The notes under the pieces: model-generated
What the model was told of the DNA's origin: nothing
Seen by the model: the letters and a program-made list of their open reading frames with translations, nothing else
Database searches by the model: none
Translations under genes and position numbers: made by a program
Part shown: positions 34,476-41,979 of the stretch, one piece after another
Numbering within the stretch: the stretch's first letter is position 1
Layout: each line of letters begins with the position of its first letter
NCBI GenBank assembly: GCA_002243285.1
Contig: CP022585.1
Coordinates: forward strand, 2,778,641-2,842,640
Origin: Candidatus Fluviicola riflensis
Lineage (GTDB): Bacteria; Bacteroidota; Bacteroidia; Flavobacteriales_D; Crocinitomicaceae
DNA length: 64,000 bases
Direction of reading: 5' to 3'

Positions 34476-36170
34476 TCAAGCCTTACTTTGTTCGAAATAG
34501 TGATTCAAAATTTCGCTGTTATTGATTCCCGACGTTTGAATTTCCATCAACTTCGGCATTCCGTTGGTTTCATGCGTGAAAAATGACTGCAGTTGTTGCT
34601 CGAATGTTTCTACAGAAGCTGCGGTGTAATATTCCAAGCCGTAAGCTTTGCAAATGTGTTCAGCCGAAAAATCATGCTTCGCCACAAAATAAGTGTCTTT
34701 CTGAACAACGGTGTCAGGCCCCGGAATGATGTTAAAAATATCGCCACCACCATTATTCAATACAAAAATGCGCAGGTTGGCTGGCTTGTGATTGCTCCAG
34801 AAAGCGTTGGAATCGTAGAAAAACGACATATCGCCGCTGATGAGTACATGCCAGTTTTCGGGTTCCATCAATGCAGCGCCACAGGCCGTTGAAGAACTTC
34901 CGTCGATGCCGCTGGTACCGCGATTGCACCAATAACGAACACTTTTGATCGGATCGAATAACAAAGCGTAGCGGATAATGGAACTGTTGCCGATGTGCAA
35001 TTGTGCATTTTCGGGAACTGTATCCAACATTACTTCCATGGCTTTCAAATCAGAAAAAGGAACGGTTTTCAACACTTCTCCGTGTTTGATTCCTGAAAGT
35101 AGATCAAGCTGTTTCCATTGTGTTCCGAAACGCGATGCAGGTAATTCCGATAGGTTATTTTTATGCAATGCAAGCATTACTTCGGCAGGATCAACCGCTG
35201 TTGTAAATGCCAATGACTGATAAGTATCCATGAATGGAAAATCATTCCCGACACGAATCGTAATTGCTTCGGCTTTGCGCAAAAAGGTTTTGATGCGTTT
35301 GGAAACAATTGCTCCGCCGATCACTACAATTACTTCCGGATAAAAATCCGATGTTTTTTCAGGTGCAATTTGATTCAGCGACCGGTCGATGCAATGAATA
35401 AACTGCGAATCGTGCAAGTTGGATGTGTGTTCAACCAAAACGGCTACAGAAGGATCTTTGGCCAGTTCACCCAATTCTTTTTCAAGACGTGGATTTTTCT
35501 GCATCTGACCACAAATCACCATGCGTTTTTTCGCCTGATTCCATGTATCTGACAACCATTTTTCTTCAGAAGTTGTCAAATGGAGTTCGCCTTCTGCCAG
35601 GTGAATCCACTGATTCATTTTTTCAGGTGAATCCGTGATTTCGTAAAGCGGTTCGGTAAACGGAATATTCAGGTGAACAGGCCCTTTACGTTTTCCGTTG
35701 GCGTGTTGAATCGTTTCGCAGCATTGACGTTCAAACATCCAGCGTTGTTGTGGTGTATGAATGGCGTTTAGTTGTGCCTGAGCCAGTACATGTGTCCCGA
35801 AAACACCGGTTTGAACGATTGTTTGTCCGTCACCCTGATCTACCCATTCCAATGGACGATCTGCGGTAAGTACAACCAGCGGAATTCCCTGGTAATAAGC
35901 TTCGGCAATAGCCGGGAAATAATTCAGCGGAGCTGATCCGGAAGTGCAGGTAATTGCTACCGGTTGATTGAGTTGCTGCGCCATTCCCAACGCATAAAAT
36001 GCTGCTGAACGTTCATCGGGAATCACGTACGTTACAAAATCAGGATGTTCATCAAAAGCAATGGAAAGGGGTGCGTTGCGCGATCCGGGTGATAAAACGA
36101 TGTGTGTAATTCCTCCTCTGAGACAGGCATCAACCAGCAATTGCACCTCTAATTTTGCACTTGATTTCAT
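34476..36170 (-). CDS. menD: SEPHCHC synthase
   Basis: 564 residues, normal for MenD. The thiamine diphosphate enzyme architecture is visible: N-terminal Pyr domain with PGSRNAPLSIAF (about 27-38) and the conserved TCTSGSAPLNYFPA (about 74-87), central domain, and PP domain with NNGGGDIFN near the ThDP site. It joins 2-oxoglutarate to isochorismate in menaquinone synthesis. Third gene of menI-menF-menD, separated from menF by 142 bases; family-1 palindromes lie just downstream (34400) and just upstream (36249) of this gene. Confidence 0.95.
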   Translation of the reverse strand: MKSSAKLEVQLLVDACLRGGITHIVLSPGSRNAPLSIAFDEHPDFVTYVIPDERSAAFYALGMAQQLNQPVAITCTSGSAPLNYFPAIAEAYYQGIPLVVLTADRPLEWVDQGDGQTIVQTGVFGTHVLAQAQLNAIHTPQQRWMFERQCCETIQHANGKRKGPVHLNIPFTEPLYEITDSPEKMNQWIHLAEGELHLTTSEEKWLSDTWNQAKKRMVICGQMQKNPRLEKELGELAKDPSVAVLVEHTSNLHDSQFIHCIDRSLNQIAPEKTSDFYPEVIVVIGGAIVSKRIKTFLRKAEAITIRVGNDFPFMDTYQSLAFTTAVDPAEVMLALHKNNLSELPASRFGTQWKQLDLLSGIKHGEVLKTVPFSDLKAMEVMLDTVPENAQLHIGNSSIIRYALLFDPIKSVRYWCNRGTSGIDGSSSTACGAALMEPENWHVLISGDMSFFYDSNAFWSNHKPANLRIFVLNNGGGDIFNIIPGPDTVVQKDTYFVAKHDFSAEHICKAYGLEYYTAASVETFEQQLQSFFTHETNGMPKLMEIQTSGINNSEILNHYFEQSKA

Positions 36171-36248
36171 GTTGCTAAAATTACTTATTTTTCACTCGTT
36201 TAACAGGTAATTTGAAGGAAATTAAACATCAAAAAAACTTCAGTAATC

Positions 36249-36262
36249 CCGCAATATTACGG
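36249..36262. repeat. Family-1 palindromic repeat, locus 4 (short)
   Basis: CCGCAATATTACGG in the menF-menD gap; the family core with short arms, imperfect at one symmetric pair. Confidence 0.6.
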
Positions 36263-36312
36263 AATGTAAAATATTGAAAAACAATTATTTACACTAATTA
36301 CAGAATGAGGAT

Positions 36313-37275
36313 TTACACTTTTTCCATACAATTCAGCAGCGTCCTGCTTTTGTTTTCAGTCTCTTCCCATTCCAGGTCAGGGATCGAATCGATGGTATAA
36401 CCGCCACCCAGGTACAGATATGCCTTTTCCTGCTGTAATTGGGCACAACGAAGGTTCACAAATAATCGGCTTCTTTCTTCGCTGTATAAACCAACAATGC
36501 CTGCGTACAAAAACCGATCGTGCATTTCACGCGATGTCAGTAAATCGAGCGAAGCCATGCGTGGTGTACCGCAAACAGCGGGCGTCGGGTGTAAATCCAT
36601 CGCGATTTGCCAGGCAGATGTATCGCCCATTTCTGCCGTAAAATCGGTTTGTAAATGCTGGACCGGTCCGGCTTTAACCGCTTTTGGGCCATCATTCAGT
36701 GTAATGATGCATTGATTTCGCAACAAAGCTTCAGCGATGGCTTGTACCACAAAATCATGTTCTTCGTATTCTTTATTCGTCCATGGTGAAGTATCATTTG
36801 CAGAATGTGTTCCCGCCAACGCAATTGTTTTTAGCTGATTTTTTTCTGTATTCACAAGTGTTTCAGGAGTTGCTCCTATCCACGTTCCGAATTGGACGGA
36901 TGAAATGAGGTAGACAAATGCCTTCGGATAGGTTTGTGCCAATTCGTGGAAAAGTGATTCACCTTTTTCAATGGGAAAGGTAACTGCTTTCACACGTGAA
37001 TAAACGGCTTTCTTCACTCCCATCACCGGAAACGCATGTAACATAGCTTGTGCTTCGATCTGATAATCGCGCTGAGAAATCACAACTGGCTGATCGGAAT
37101 GAATATGCCACAACGGTGTTGATTTCTCAAATGAAGGAACGAATTGAAAAATGCGCTGATGCAGAAAATCGGAAACGACAAATCCGGTGGGAACTGTTCC
37201 CCGGACAGGTTCAAATTGTCCCTGCTGTTCCACAAAATCAGCTTCGCCGGGTAAGCGGTAATAAATACGGTCCAT
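36313..37275 (-). CDS. menF: Isochorismate synthase
   Basis: 320 residues from ATG 37275, which overlaps the menI stop (TGATG); a longer frame to 37359 runs inside menI. Chorismate-binding family: IALAGTHSAND, HPTPAVCGTPR, YAGIVGLYS, and the C-terminal LGGGYTIDSIPDLEWEETENKS with acidic Mg ligands. It turns chorismate into isochorismate, entry to menaquinone or siderophores; the neighbours decide for menaquinone. It is shorter than E. coli MenF (about 430) because much of the N-terminal domain is reduced. Confidence 0.9.
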   Translation of the reverse strand: MDRIYYRLPGEADFVEQQGQFEPVRGTVPTGFVVSDFLHQRIFQFVPSFEKSTPLWHIHSDQPVVISQRDYQIEAQAMLHAFPVMGVKKAVYSRVKAVTFPIEKGESLFHELAQTYPKAFVYLISSVQFGTWIGATPETLVNTEKNQLKTIALAGTHSANDTSPWTNKEYEEHDFVVQAIAEALLRNQCIITLNDGPKAVKAGPVQHLQTDFTAEMGDTSAWQIAMDLHPTPAVCGTPRMASLDLLTSREMHDRFLYAGIVGLYSEERSRLFVNLRCAQLQQEKAYLYLGGGYTIDSIPDLEWEETENKSRTLLNCMEKV

Positions 37276-37697
37276 CAGCTTCGGGGAACGATCATGATGG
37301 TCAACCGGCCTGTACAAACGAGTTTTTCGGTAGTTTGATCGTAAATATCTACCTGCCATACGTGCGAGCGTTTGCCGGCATGTACGATTTTACCAATGGC
37401 TTTTACGCTTCCTGATTTCACCGATCCCACATGATTGGCATTGATCTCGATTCCGACAGGTGCTTCTTTCGAAAGATCGATCAGCAAAGTCGATCCCATA
37501 GAACCAATCGATTCGATCAGGGCCGCGCTTGCTCCGCCATGTAATAATCCCATTGGCTGATGCGTGCGGTGATCTACCGGCATGGTAGCAATGAGGTAAT
37601 CGTCGCCCAATTCGATGCAACGAATATCAAGCACTTCCATGAGTGTGTTTTTCCGGAAAGCATTGATTTGTTCCAGCGGGACCTGTTGAAGTTTCAT
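37275..37697 (-). CDS. menI: Hotdog thioesterase, probably DHNA-CoA thioesterase
   Basis: 140 residues from ATG 37697; an upstream in-frame stretch to 37781 is not needed. Hotdog-fold PaaI/YdiI type: HQPMGLLHGGASAALIESIGS holds the catalytic acidic residue (E of IES) and the HGG turn. In the men context it should cleave 1,4-dihydroxy-2-naphthoyl-CoA. The stop overlaps the menF start by one base, giving the order menI-menF-menD. Confidence 0.85.
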   Translation of the reverse strand: MKLQQVPLEQINAFRKNTLMEVLDIRCIELGDDYLIATMPVDHRTHQPMGLLHGGASAALIESIGSMGSTLLIDLSKEAPVGIEINANHVGSVKSGSVKAIGKIVHAGKRSHVWQVDIYDQTTEKLVCTGRLTIMIVPRS

Positions 37698-37757
37698 GCG
37701 TGTTGTTTTACGTAAAATTAAACAACGCGGATGGAAAGACAATTTTTTTGGGATAAC

Positions 37758-37824
37758 GTTTTGGTGTATGATTGCAGCCATGCTGCAATTAGGCTCGGGA
37801 AGCGTCCCGAGCCTACACCAAAAC
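37758..37824. repeat. Three-stem palindromic element upstream of menI
   Basis: Outer arms GTTTTGGTGTA (37758-37768) / TACACCAAAAC (37814-37824) enclose hairpin ATTGCAGC-CAT-GCTGCAAT (37771-37789) and hairpin TAGGCTCGGGA-AGCG-TCCCGAGCCTA (37790-37815; last pair shared). The second hairpin resembles those at 51154-51180 and 51206-51232. Confidence 0.85.
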
Positions 37825-37900
37825 TGCCATGATTAATATAACGGCAATTTCCTCCTCCGCCAAACACAAAGAAGGAAATCACCGACCGATTTTGACTTTA

Positions 37901-38818
37901 TCAGCCAATCGGATACTGTTTCGCAATCAGCGGTTTGTAGGTCGTTGTATGATGCTGGTAGGAAGCTTGTCCCGGCCAGTTATTTTGTTCATTTACATAG
38001 AAAACCGCTTCCAGCACCTGATCGCCAACCGGTTGTGCGTAGTTGTTCGGATCTGCTTTTGCAAACAAATCATCGAGCACTTCCCTGATTGGATCCAAAA
38101 TGCTCAATTCGAGTCCGTAATAGGAATAGATTTCCTTAACTGCATCCAGTCCACCGGAAGGGAAACACAATGGAGCAACATCTAACGGATTGTGAATTCT
38201 CCATGCAAATTGCGGATTGAAAAGCGAATTAAAGTATTCCGCAAAACCAACATCTCCGGAAGTTAATCCGGCGAATGACCAGCAAGCCATGTTGTGAACA
38301 AAACCACCACCGTATAGGTAATTGTTTAAATAAGCAAACATTGGAGGCGTAAGTGTTCCGCCTAAACTGTGTCCGGTTACGTACAAGAATTTCGGTTGAA
38401 CGGATTGTAAATATTCTGCAGCATTTTTTCCGCTTGAAGTCAATGCCAGAAGTTTGTTTATCCCGTTGTAAGTTGCGTCTGAAATAAGAGCAGTTGACGG
38501 AGCTGATGAAACGAGTGAATTAAACGGCATGGTGGTTCCGATTGCAAAATCTTCACGCAGCCACGATTCGATACTCACGGGATTGGTTCCGCGAACTACA
38601 ACCATGTATTCCTGTGTTGCAGGATTCAATGCAATGTACATCAGGCTGTCAGAAAACCGCCAGTCGATACCATGATAAGACGGCCCCCAAACTACTTCGA
38701 GTCCAAGCTCTGCAACGGCTGCATCCAGATCATCAATGCGTTCATAGGAATATTCACACAATTCGATCATTGTGTTGGGGTAATAATTGTAATCGTTGGT
38801 TGCTAATACAGTTTTCAT
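37901..38818 (-). CDS. Class 3-like lipase family protein
   Basis: 305 residues from ATG 38818; the frame extends upstream to 38866 but the -7 box TATTTTTG (38858-38851 on the minus strand) argues for the inner ATG. The nucleophile elbow is GHSLGG, Ser151, within VTGHSLGGTLTPPMFAYL; a likely catalytic His is in WRIHNPLDVAPL. Fungal-type lipase 3 fold (alpha/beta hydrolase). No signal peptide, so the substrate and location are unclear. Alone on this strand. Confidence 0.85.
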   Translation of the reverse strand: MKTVLATNDYNYYPNTMIELCEYSYERIDDLDAAVAELGLEVVWGPSYHGIDWRFSDSLMYIALNPATQEYMVVVRGTNPVSIESWLREDFAIGTTMPFNSLVSSAPSTALISDATYNGINKLLALTSSGKNAAEYLQSVQPKFLYVTGHSLGGTLTPPMFAYLNNYLYGGGFVHNMACWSFAGLTSGDVGFAEYFNSLFNPQFAWRIHNPLDVAPLCFPSGGLDAVKEIYSYYGLELSILDPIREVLDDLFAKADPNNYAQPVGDQVLEAVFYVNEQNNWPGQASYQHHTTTYKPLIAKQYPIG

Positions 38819-38850
38819 TGTACTCAGAGTTAATGGTTTATACTTGAAAT

Positions 38851-38858
38851 CAAAAATA
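38851..38858 (-). promoter_or_regulatory. Putative -7 box (TATTTTTG) of the lipase gene
   Basis: TAnnTTTG on the minus strand, 33 bases before the ATG at 38818. Confidence 0.4.
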
Positions 38859-38983
38859 CGAGGCAAAACTGGTCCAACATCGGGTAGTTACACCTAAATA
38901 CTTTGTCACGTAATTTTACCCGTTTCAGGCATAACAAGCCATTCTTGAAATAATATTATCTTCGCTCAACAACAATCCAACGC

Positions 38984-39886
38984 ATGAAGCTACTTACCCA
39001 ATTACAGTTTTCAATCAACGGCATTTTCGACTTGTATATTACACAGGGCAGACGATTTTACGGTTTTAGTATTTTGTTTGCCATTTTATCAAGCCTTTGG
39101 AGTGCTATACTGGGATTGGTTGTCGTATACATTTATTTCATCATCGCCAACATGCTTGATTTAAATTCAATGAATTTCAACAAGCGTTTTTTTGACGGCG
39201 ACTCAATTATTTATGCGACTGGCGCTGCCGAATTTATCATGATTATCAACATGAGTTTGTATGCCATAGCGTTGAATCGATTCAAAAGAGAGGTCACACA
39301 ACGCATTTCTTTTGGAACATTTTTTAAATGCATTGATTCTTCTACCTGGGGACTTTACTTTATTTGTACCACTGCCGGTGTTATCATCATGAATCTTCTA
39401 ACCGATTTCGCAACACCTTCACCAAATTACGCAGGAGGTTCCATGCAGCAATTACGGTCCTTGTATGAAGGGCCATCAGCAACGGATTTGTTCTTTTCAT
39501 TCTGTGTGTTTATATTACAGTTCACTCCTATTGTGCTCGGTTTTTTCATTCTTTATCGTTCATTGAAAAAAACGGGAATAGAACTTCATCAAAAGGAGAT
39601 TGCACGAACATTATTAACGGTTGTGATTTTATCCTTTGTCATTTACATTGGTGCCACTTCAATCTCAACTTTTGTAAACAACTATATTGTTCGATTGATT
39701 TCTATGCCTTTTCAGGAACCACTTATTCCTGGTATATTAACATTGGTGATTTACGTGTTTCTGATTGGCCTGTTTTATCTTGGACTGGCCGGGTCCTATC
39801 TTCTACCCTTTTTTTTTCACGAAAATGATGTTGATCAAAAACGGGATATCATCCTCAACGAACATTCACCCATAGACGAATTGTAA
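38984..39886 (+). CDS. Integral membrane protein of unknown function
   Basis: 300 residues, no family recognised. About six membrane helices (for example near 28-58, 78-97, 118-137, 168-188, 208-230, 250-280) and short cytoplasmic tails; the last residues HENDVDQKRDII are charged. Its TAA overlaps the ATG of the next gene by one base, so it is co-expressed with the acetyltransferase at 39886. Confidence 0.7.
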   Translation: MKLLTQLQFSINGIFDLYITQGRRFYGFSILFAILSSLWSAILGLVVVYIYFIIANMLDLNSMNFNKRFFDGDSIIYATGAAEFIMIINMSLYAIALNRFKREVTQRISFGTFFKCIDSSTWGLYFICTTAGVIIMNLLTDFATPSPNYAGGSMQQLRSLYEGPSATDLFFSFCVFILQFTPIVLGFFILYRSLKKTGIELHQKEIARTLLTVVILSFVIYIGATSISTFVNNYIVRLISMPFQEPLIPGILTLVIYVFLIGLFYLGLAGSYLLPFFFHENDVDQKRDIILNEHSPIDEL

Positions 39887-40380
39887 TGATTGCAGAAACC
39901 GAACGACTGATCCTGCGCGAGCTCACGCCGGACGATGCTCAGTTTGCATTTGATCTGAACAGTAATCCGGAAGTGTTGAAGTATACAGGCGACGAGCCGT
40001 TTGATTCCGTTGAACAAGCGCGTGAGTTTTTGGAAAACTATTCCGATTACCAACGTAATGGTTTCGGGCGCTGGGGAGTTGTATTGAAAGAAACTGGGAA
40101 ATTGATCGGTTGGTGTGGCTTGAAACGCGATCGGGAAACAGGAGAAGTTGACCTCGGTTACCGCTTTTTCCAGGAAAACTGGAATAGAGGGTTCGCTACG
40201 GAAGCGTCAGTGGCTTGCCTTGAAATTGGAAAAGCAACATTTAACCTGGAACGCATTGTTGCTCGGGCCCAAAAGGAAAATCCAGCCTCGTATAAAGTGA
40301 TGGAAAAACTGGGGTTTACTTTTGAAAAAGAATATTCCGAAGACGATGAGACGTGGGTGCTTTACACGATTTTAACGTGA
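39886..40380 (+). CDS. GNAT family N-acetyltransferase (RimJ/RimL-like)
   Basis: 164 residues. Start ERLILRELTPDDAQFAFDL is the RimJ/L beginning; acetyl-CoA binding motif A around NWNRGFATEASVACLE (R-G-F-A). Acetylates an amine, perhaps a ribosomal protein N terminus or a small molecule; target unknown. Overlaps the upstream membrane protein gene by one base. Confidence 0.9.
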   Translation: MIAETERLILRELTPDDAQFAFDLNSNPEVLKYTGDEPFDSVEQAREFLENYSDYQRNGFGRWGVVLKETGKLIGWCGLKRDRETGEVDLGYRFFQENWNRGFATEASVACLEIGKATFNLERIVARAQKENPASYKVMEKLGFTFEKEYSEDDETWVLYTILT

Positions 40381-40398
40381 ATTCGGGATAAGATTTCG

Positions 40399-40761
40399 TT
40401 ACTTTGTAAGAATAGTCGTATCGCCTTCTACACCTTTCAGAATCAACTTACTGTCTTCTTGCTGAAGAATATCAAAAAACGTTGCTTCACCACCTGATAC
40501 AATGGTAATTCGGCTGTTTTTCACGAAATAAGTCATGTTGCTTTCGATGGCTTCGCCGCCAACAATGTAACGCGCACTTCCTGTACCTTCACCATTCTTT
40601 TCCATAACGAATGTAAAGCTTGCACCGAAATCTGAAGTGGTTTCAACTCCACCCAATACTTTGGCGGTCCAAGAGCCTTCGAGTTTTTTACTAACACGCT
40701 GATTTTTAGAGCAGGCAACAGCAATGAATACAATTGCTAAAATGGCGATGAAAGGTTTCAT
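40399..40761 (-). CDS. Small lipoprotein, paralog of the next
   Basis: 120 residues from ATG 40761. Lipobox VACS with the Cys at about 17 in the hydrophobic signal. Mature part KLEGSWTAKVLGGVETTSDFG, then GEGTGSARYIVGG and GDTTILTK fits a lipocalin-like/DUF-type eight-strand barrel. Shares SKxQRxSxK, GxWxA and DATIL-like spots with the gene at 40818, so a tandem duplication. Convergent with the acetyltransferase. Confidence 0.8.
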   Translation of the reverse strand: MKPFIAILAIVFIAVACSKNQRVSKKLEGSWTAKVLGGVETTSDFGASFTFVMEKNGEGTGSARYIVGGEAIESNMTYFVKNSRITIVSGGEATFFDILQQEDSKLILKGVEGDTTILTK

Positions 40762-40817
40762 AGTTATTGGCTTTGGAACAAAAATACAGGAAATAACAGA
40801 CTTTTTCGCATTGGTTA

Positions 40818-41183
40818 TCAATCCTTTTCCAGAATAGTAGCATCACCGTAATTGTCAGTCAGGGTTATTTTCTTGCGGGTAATGTCGTTTATCGTGAAAA
40901 CAACCGCATCCTGGTCAACAATCATTGTGAGGTAATCATTTTTGATAAAGTACTTGACTCCATAGACTTCATCCATTCCCCAATCTGTATAAACCATCGT
41001 GCCCGTACCTTCACCATTGCGGTCTTTGTTGAATGTAAACCTGATTTCTTCATCAGGGTCGAGATTACTTCCCATGAAAACGGTCGCTTTCCAATCACCG
41101 TCTATTTTACGGCTGATTCGCTGATCTTTGGAACAAGCTGTAACGAAAAAGAGTGTTAGAAAAATGGCTAAGATGCTACGCAT
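40818..41183 (-). CDS. Small lipoprotein, paralog of the previous
   Basis: 121 residues, lipobox VTACS with Cys17. Mature sequence DQRISRKIDGDWKATVFMG, then RNGEGTGTMVY and YGDATILEKD. Same layout as the 40399 gene and separated by 56 bases. Lipocalin-like barrel likely; no function known. Confidence 0.8.
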   Translation of the reverse strand: MRSILAIFLTLFFVTACSKDQRISRKIDGDWKATVFMGSNLDPDEEIRFTFNKDRNGEGTGTMVYTDWGMDEVYGVKYFIKNDYLTMIVDQDAVVFTINDITRKKITLTDNYGDATILEKD

Positions 41184-41230
41184 AAGGTGTTTTTTGAGTT
41201 AAAAATAATACAAATTCACTTTCCGTTGTG

Positions 41231-41238
41231 TAGTTTTG
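41231..41238 (+). promoter_or_regulatory. Putative -7 box (TAGTTTTG)
   Basis: TAnnTTTG, 26 bases before the ATG at 41264. Confidence 0.35.
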
Positions 41239-41263
41239 GAGCGAACCAATGCCGTGATCTTTC

Positions 41264-41854
41264 ATGCTTGACAAGTCCGCTCAACTAAGTACAGAACGTT
41301 TTTTACTGCGTTTGCTCACTACAAATGACGTACCGCAATTGCTTAAGTTCATCGACAACGAACCTGAATTGTGGGAATATGCCTTGGTTCCATGTAATGA
41401 TCGCCCTTCGATGCTACAGTATCTGAACGAAGCATTCGCTGATCACGAAAAGGGAACTGCTTTTCCATTTGTGGTGATTGATCGCAGTTCGGGAAATATC
41501 GTTGGATCAACGCGTTTCTATGATTTTCAACCTGGGAATGGTTCAACCTTGCTGGGTTATACCTGGTATTCAAAACACCAGCAGGGAAACGGGATTAATT
41601 CGCATTGCAAGTACCTGATGCTGCAATATGCGTTTGAAGTAATGCAACTGGAACGGGTGGAATTGCGTGCAGATTTGCGCAACGAACGCAGTATCGCCGC
41701 AATGCTGAAAATCGGGTTTACGCAAGAGGGAATTTTACGGAATCATTTGCCGGTGGCAGATGGAACGCGGAGGGATAGTATTATTTTCAGTGCGTTGAAG
41801 GATGAGTGGTTTGGAGGAATAAAGGCGAATTTGGAAAGTGTTATTTTGAGATAG
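41264..41854 (+). CDS. GNAT family N-acetyltransferase
   Basis: 196 residues. ERFLLRLLTTNDVPQLLKFI start and the acetyl-CoA loop HQQGNGINSHCKYLMLQYAFE, then LRADLRNERSIAAMLKIGFTQEGILR are standard for RimJ/RimL-type enzymes. Substrate unknown. A TAGTTTTG -7 box lies at 41231-41238. The gene ends just before a 48-base perfect palindrome. Confidence 0.9.
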   Translation: MLDKSAQLSTERFLLRLLTTNDVPQLLKFIDNEPELWEYALVPCNDRPSMLQYLNEAFADHEKGTAFPFVVIDRSSGNIVGSTRFYDFQPGNGSTLLGYTWYSKHQQGNGINSHCKYLMLQYAFEVMQLERVELRADLRNERSIAAMLKIGFTQEGILRNHLPVADGTRRDSIIFSALKDEWFGGIKANLESVILR

Positions 41855-41856
41855 AT

Positions 41857-41904
41857 TTCGGGAATTCGGGTGTTCGGGATATCCCGAACACCCGAATTCC
41901 CGAA
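41857..41904. repeat. 48-base perfect palindrome (family-1 relative, locus 5)
   Basis: Arms 41857-41880 and 41881-41904 are exact reverse complements with no loop, beginning TTCGGGAATTCGGGTGTTCG. GAATTCGGG also occurs at locus 1. Lies between convergent GNAT and lon. Confidence 0.93.
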
Positions 41905-41925
41905 TTTCATTTTTTAGCAAAACAA

Positions 41926-41959
41926 AAAAAGCCCCGTCAGCCTAAGCAGACAGGACTTT
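41926..41959 (-). terminator. Terminator downstream of lon
   Basis: Minus strand AAAGTCCTGTCTGC TTA GGCTGACGGGGCTTT with a T tract; the stem has small mismatches. Similar in plan to the terminator at 9742. Confidence 0.8.
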
Positions 41960-41979
41960 CATCTATCTCATTGCAAATT

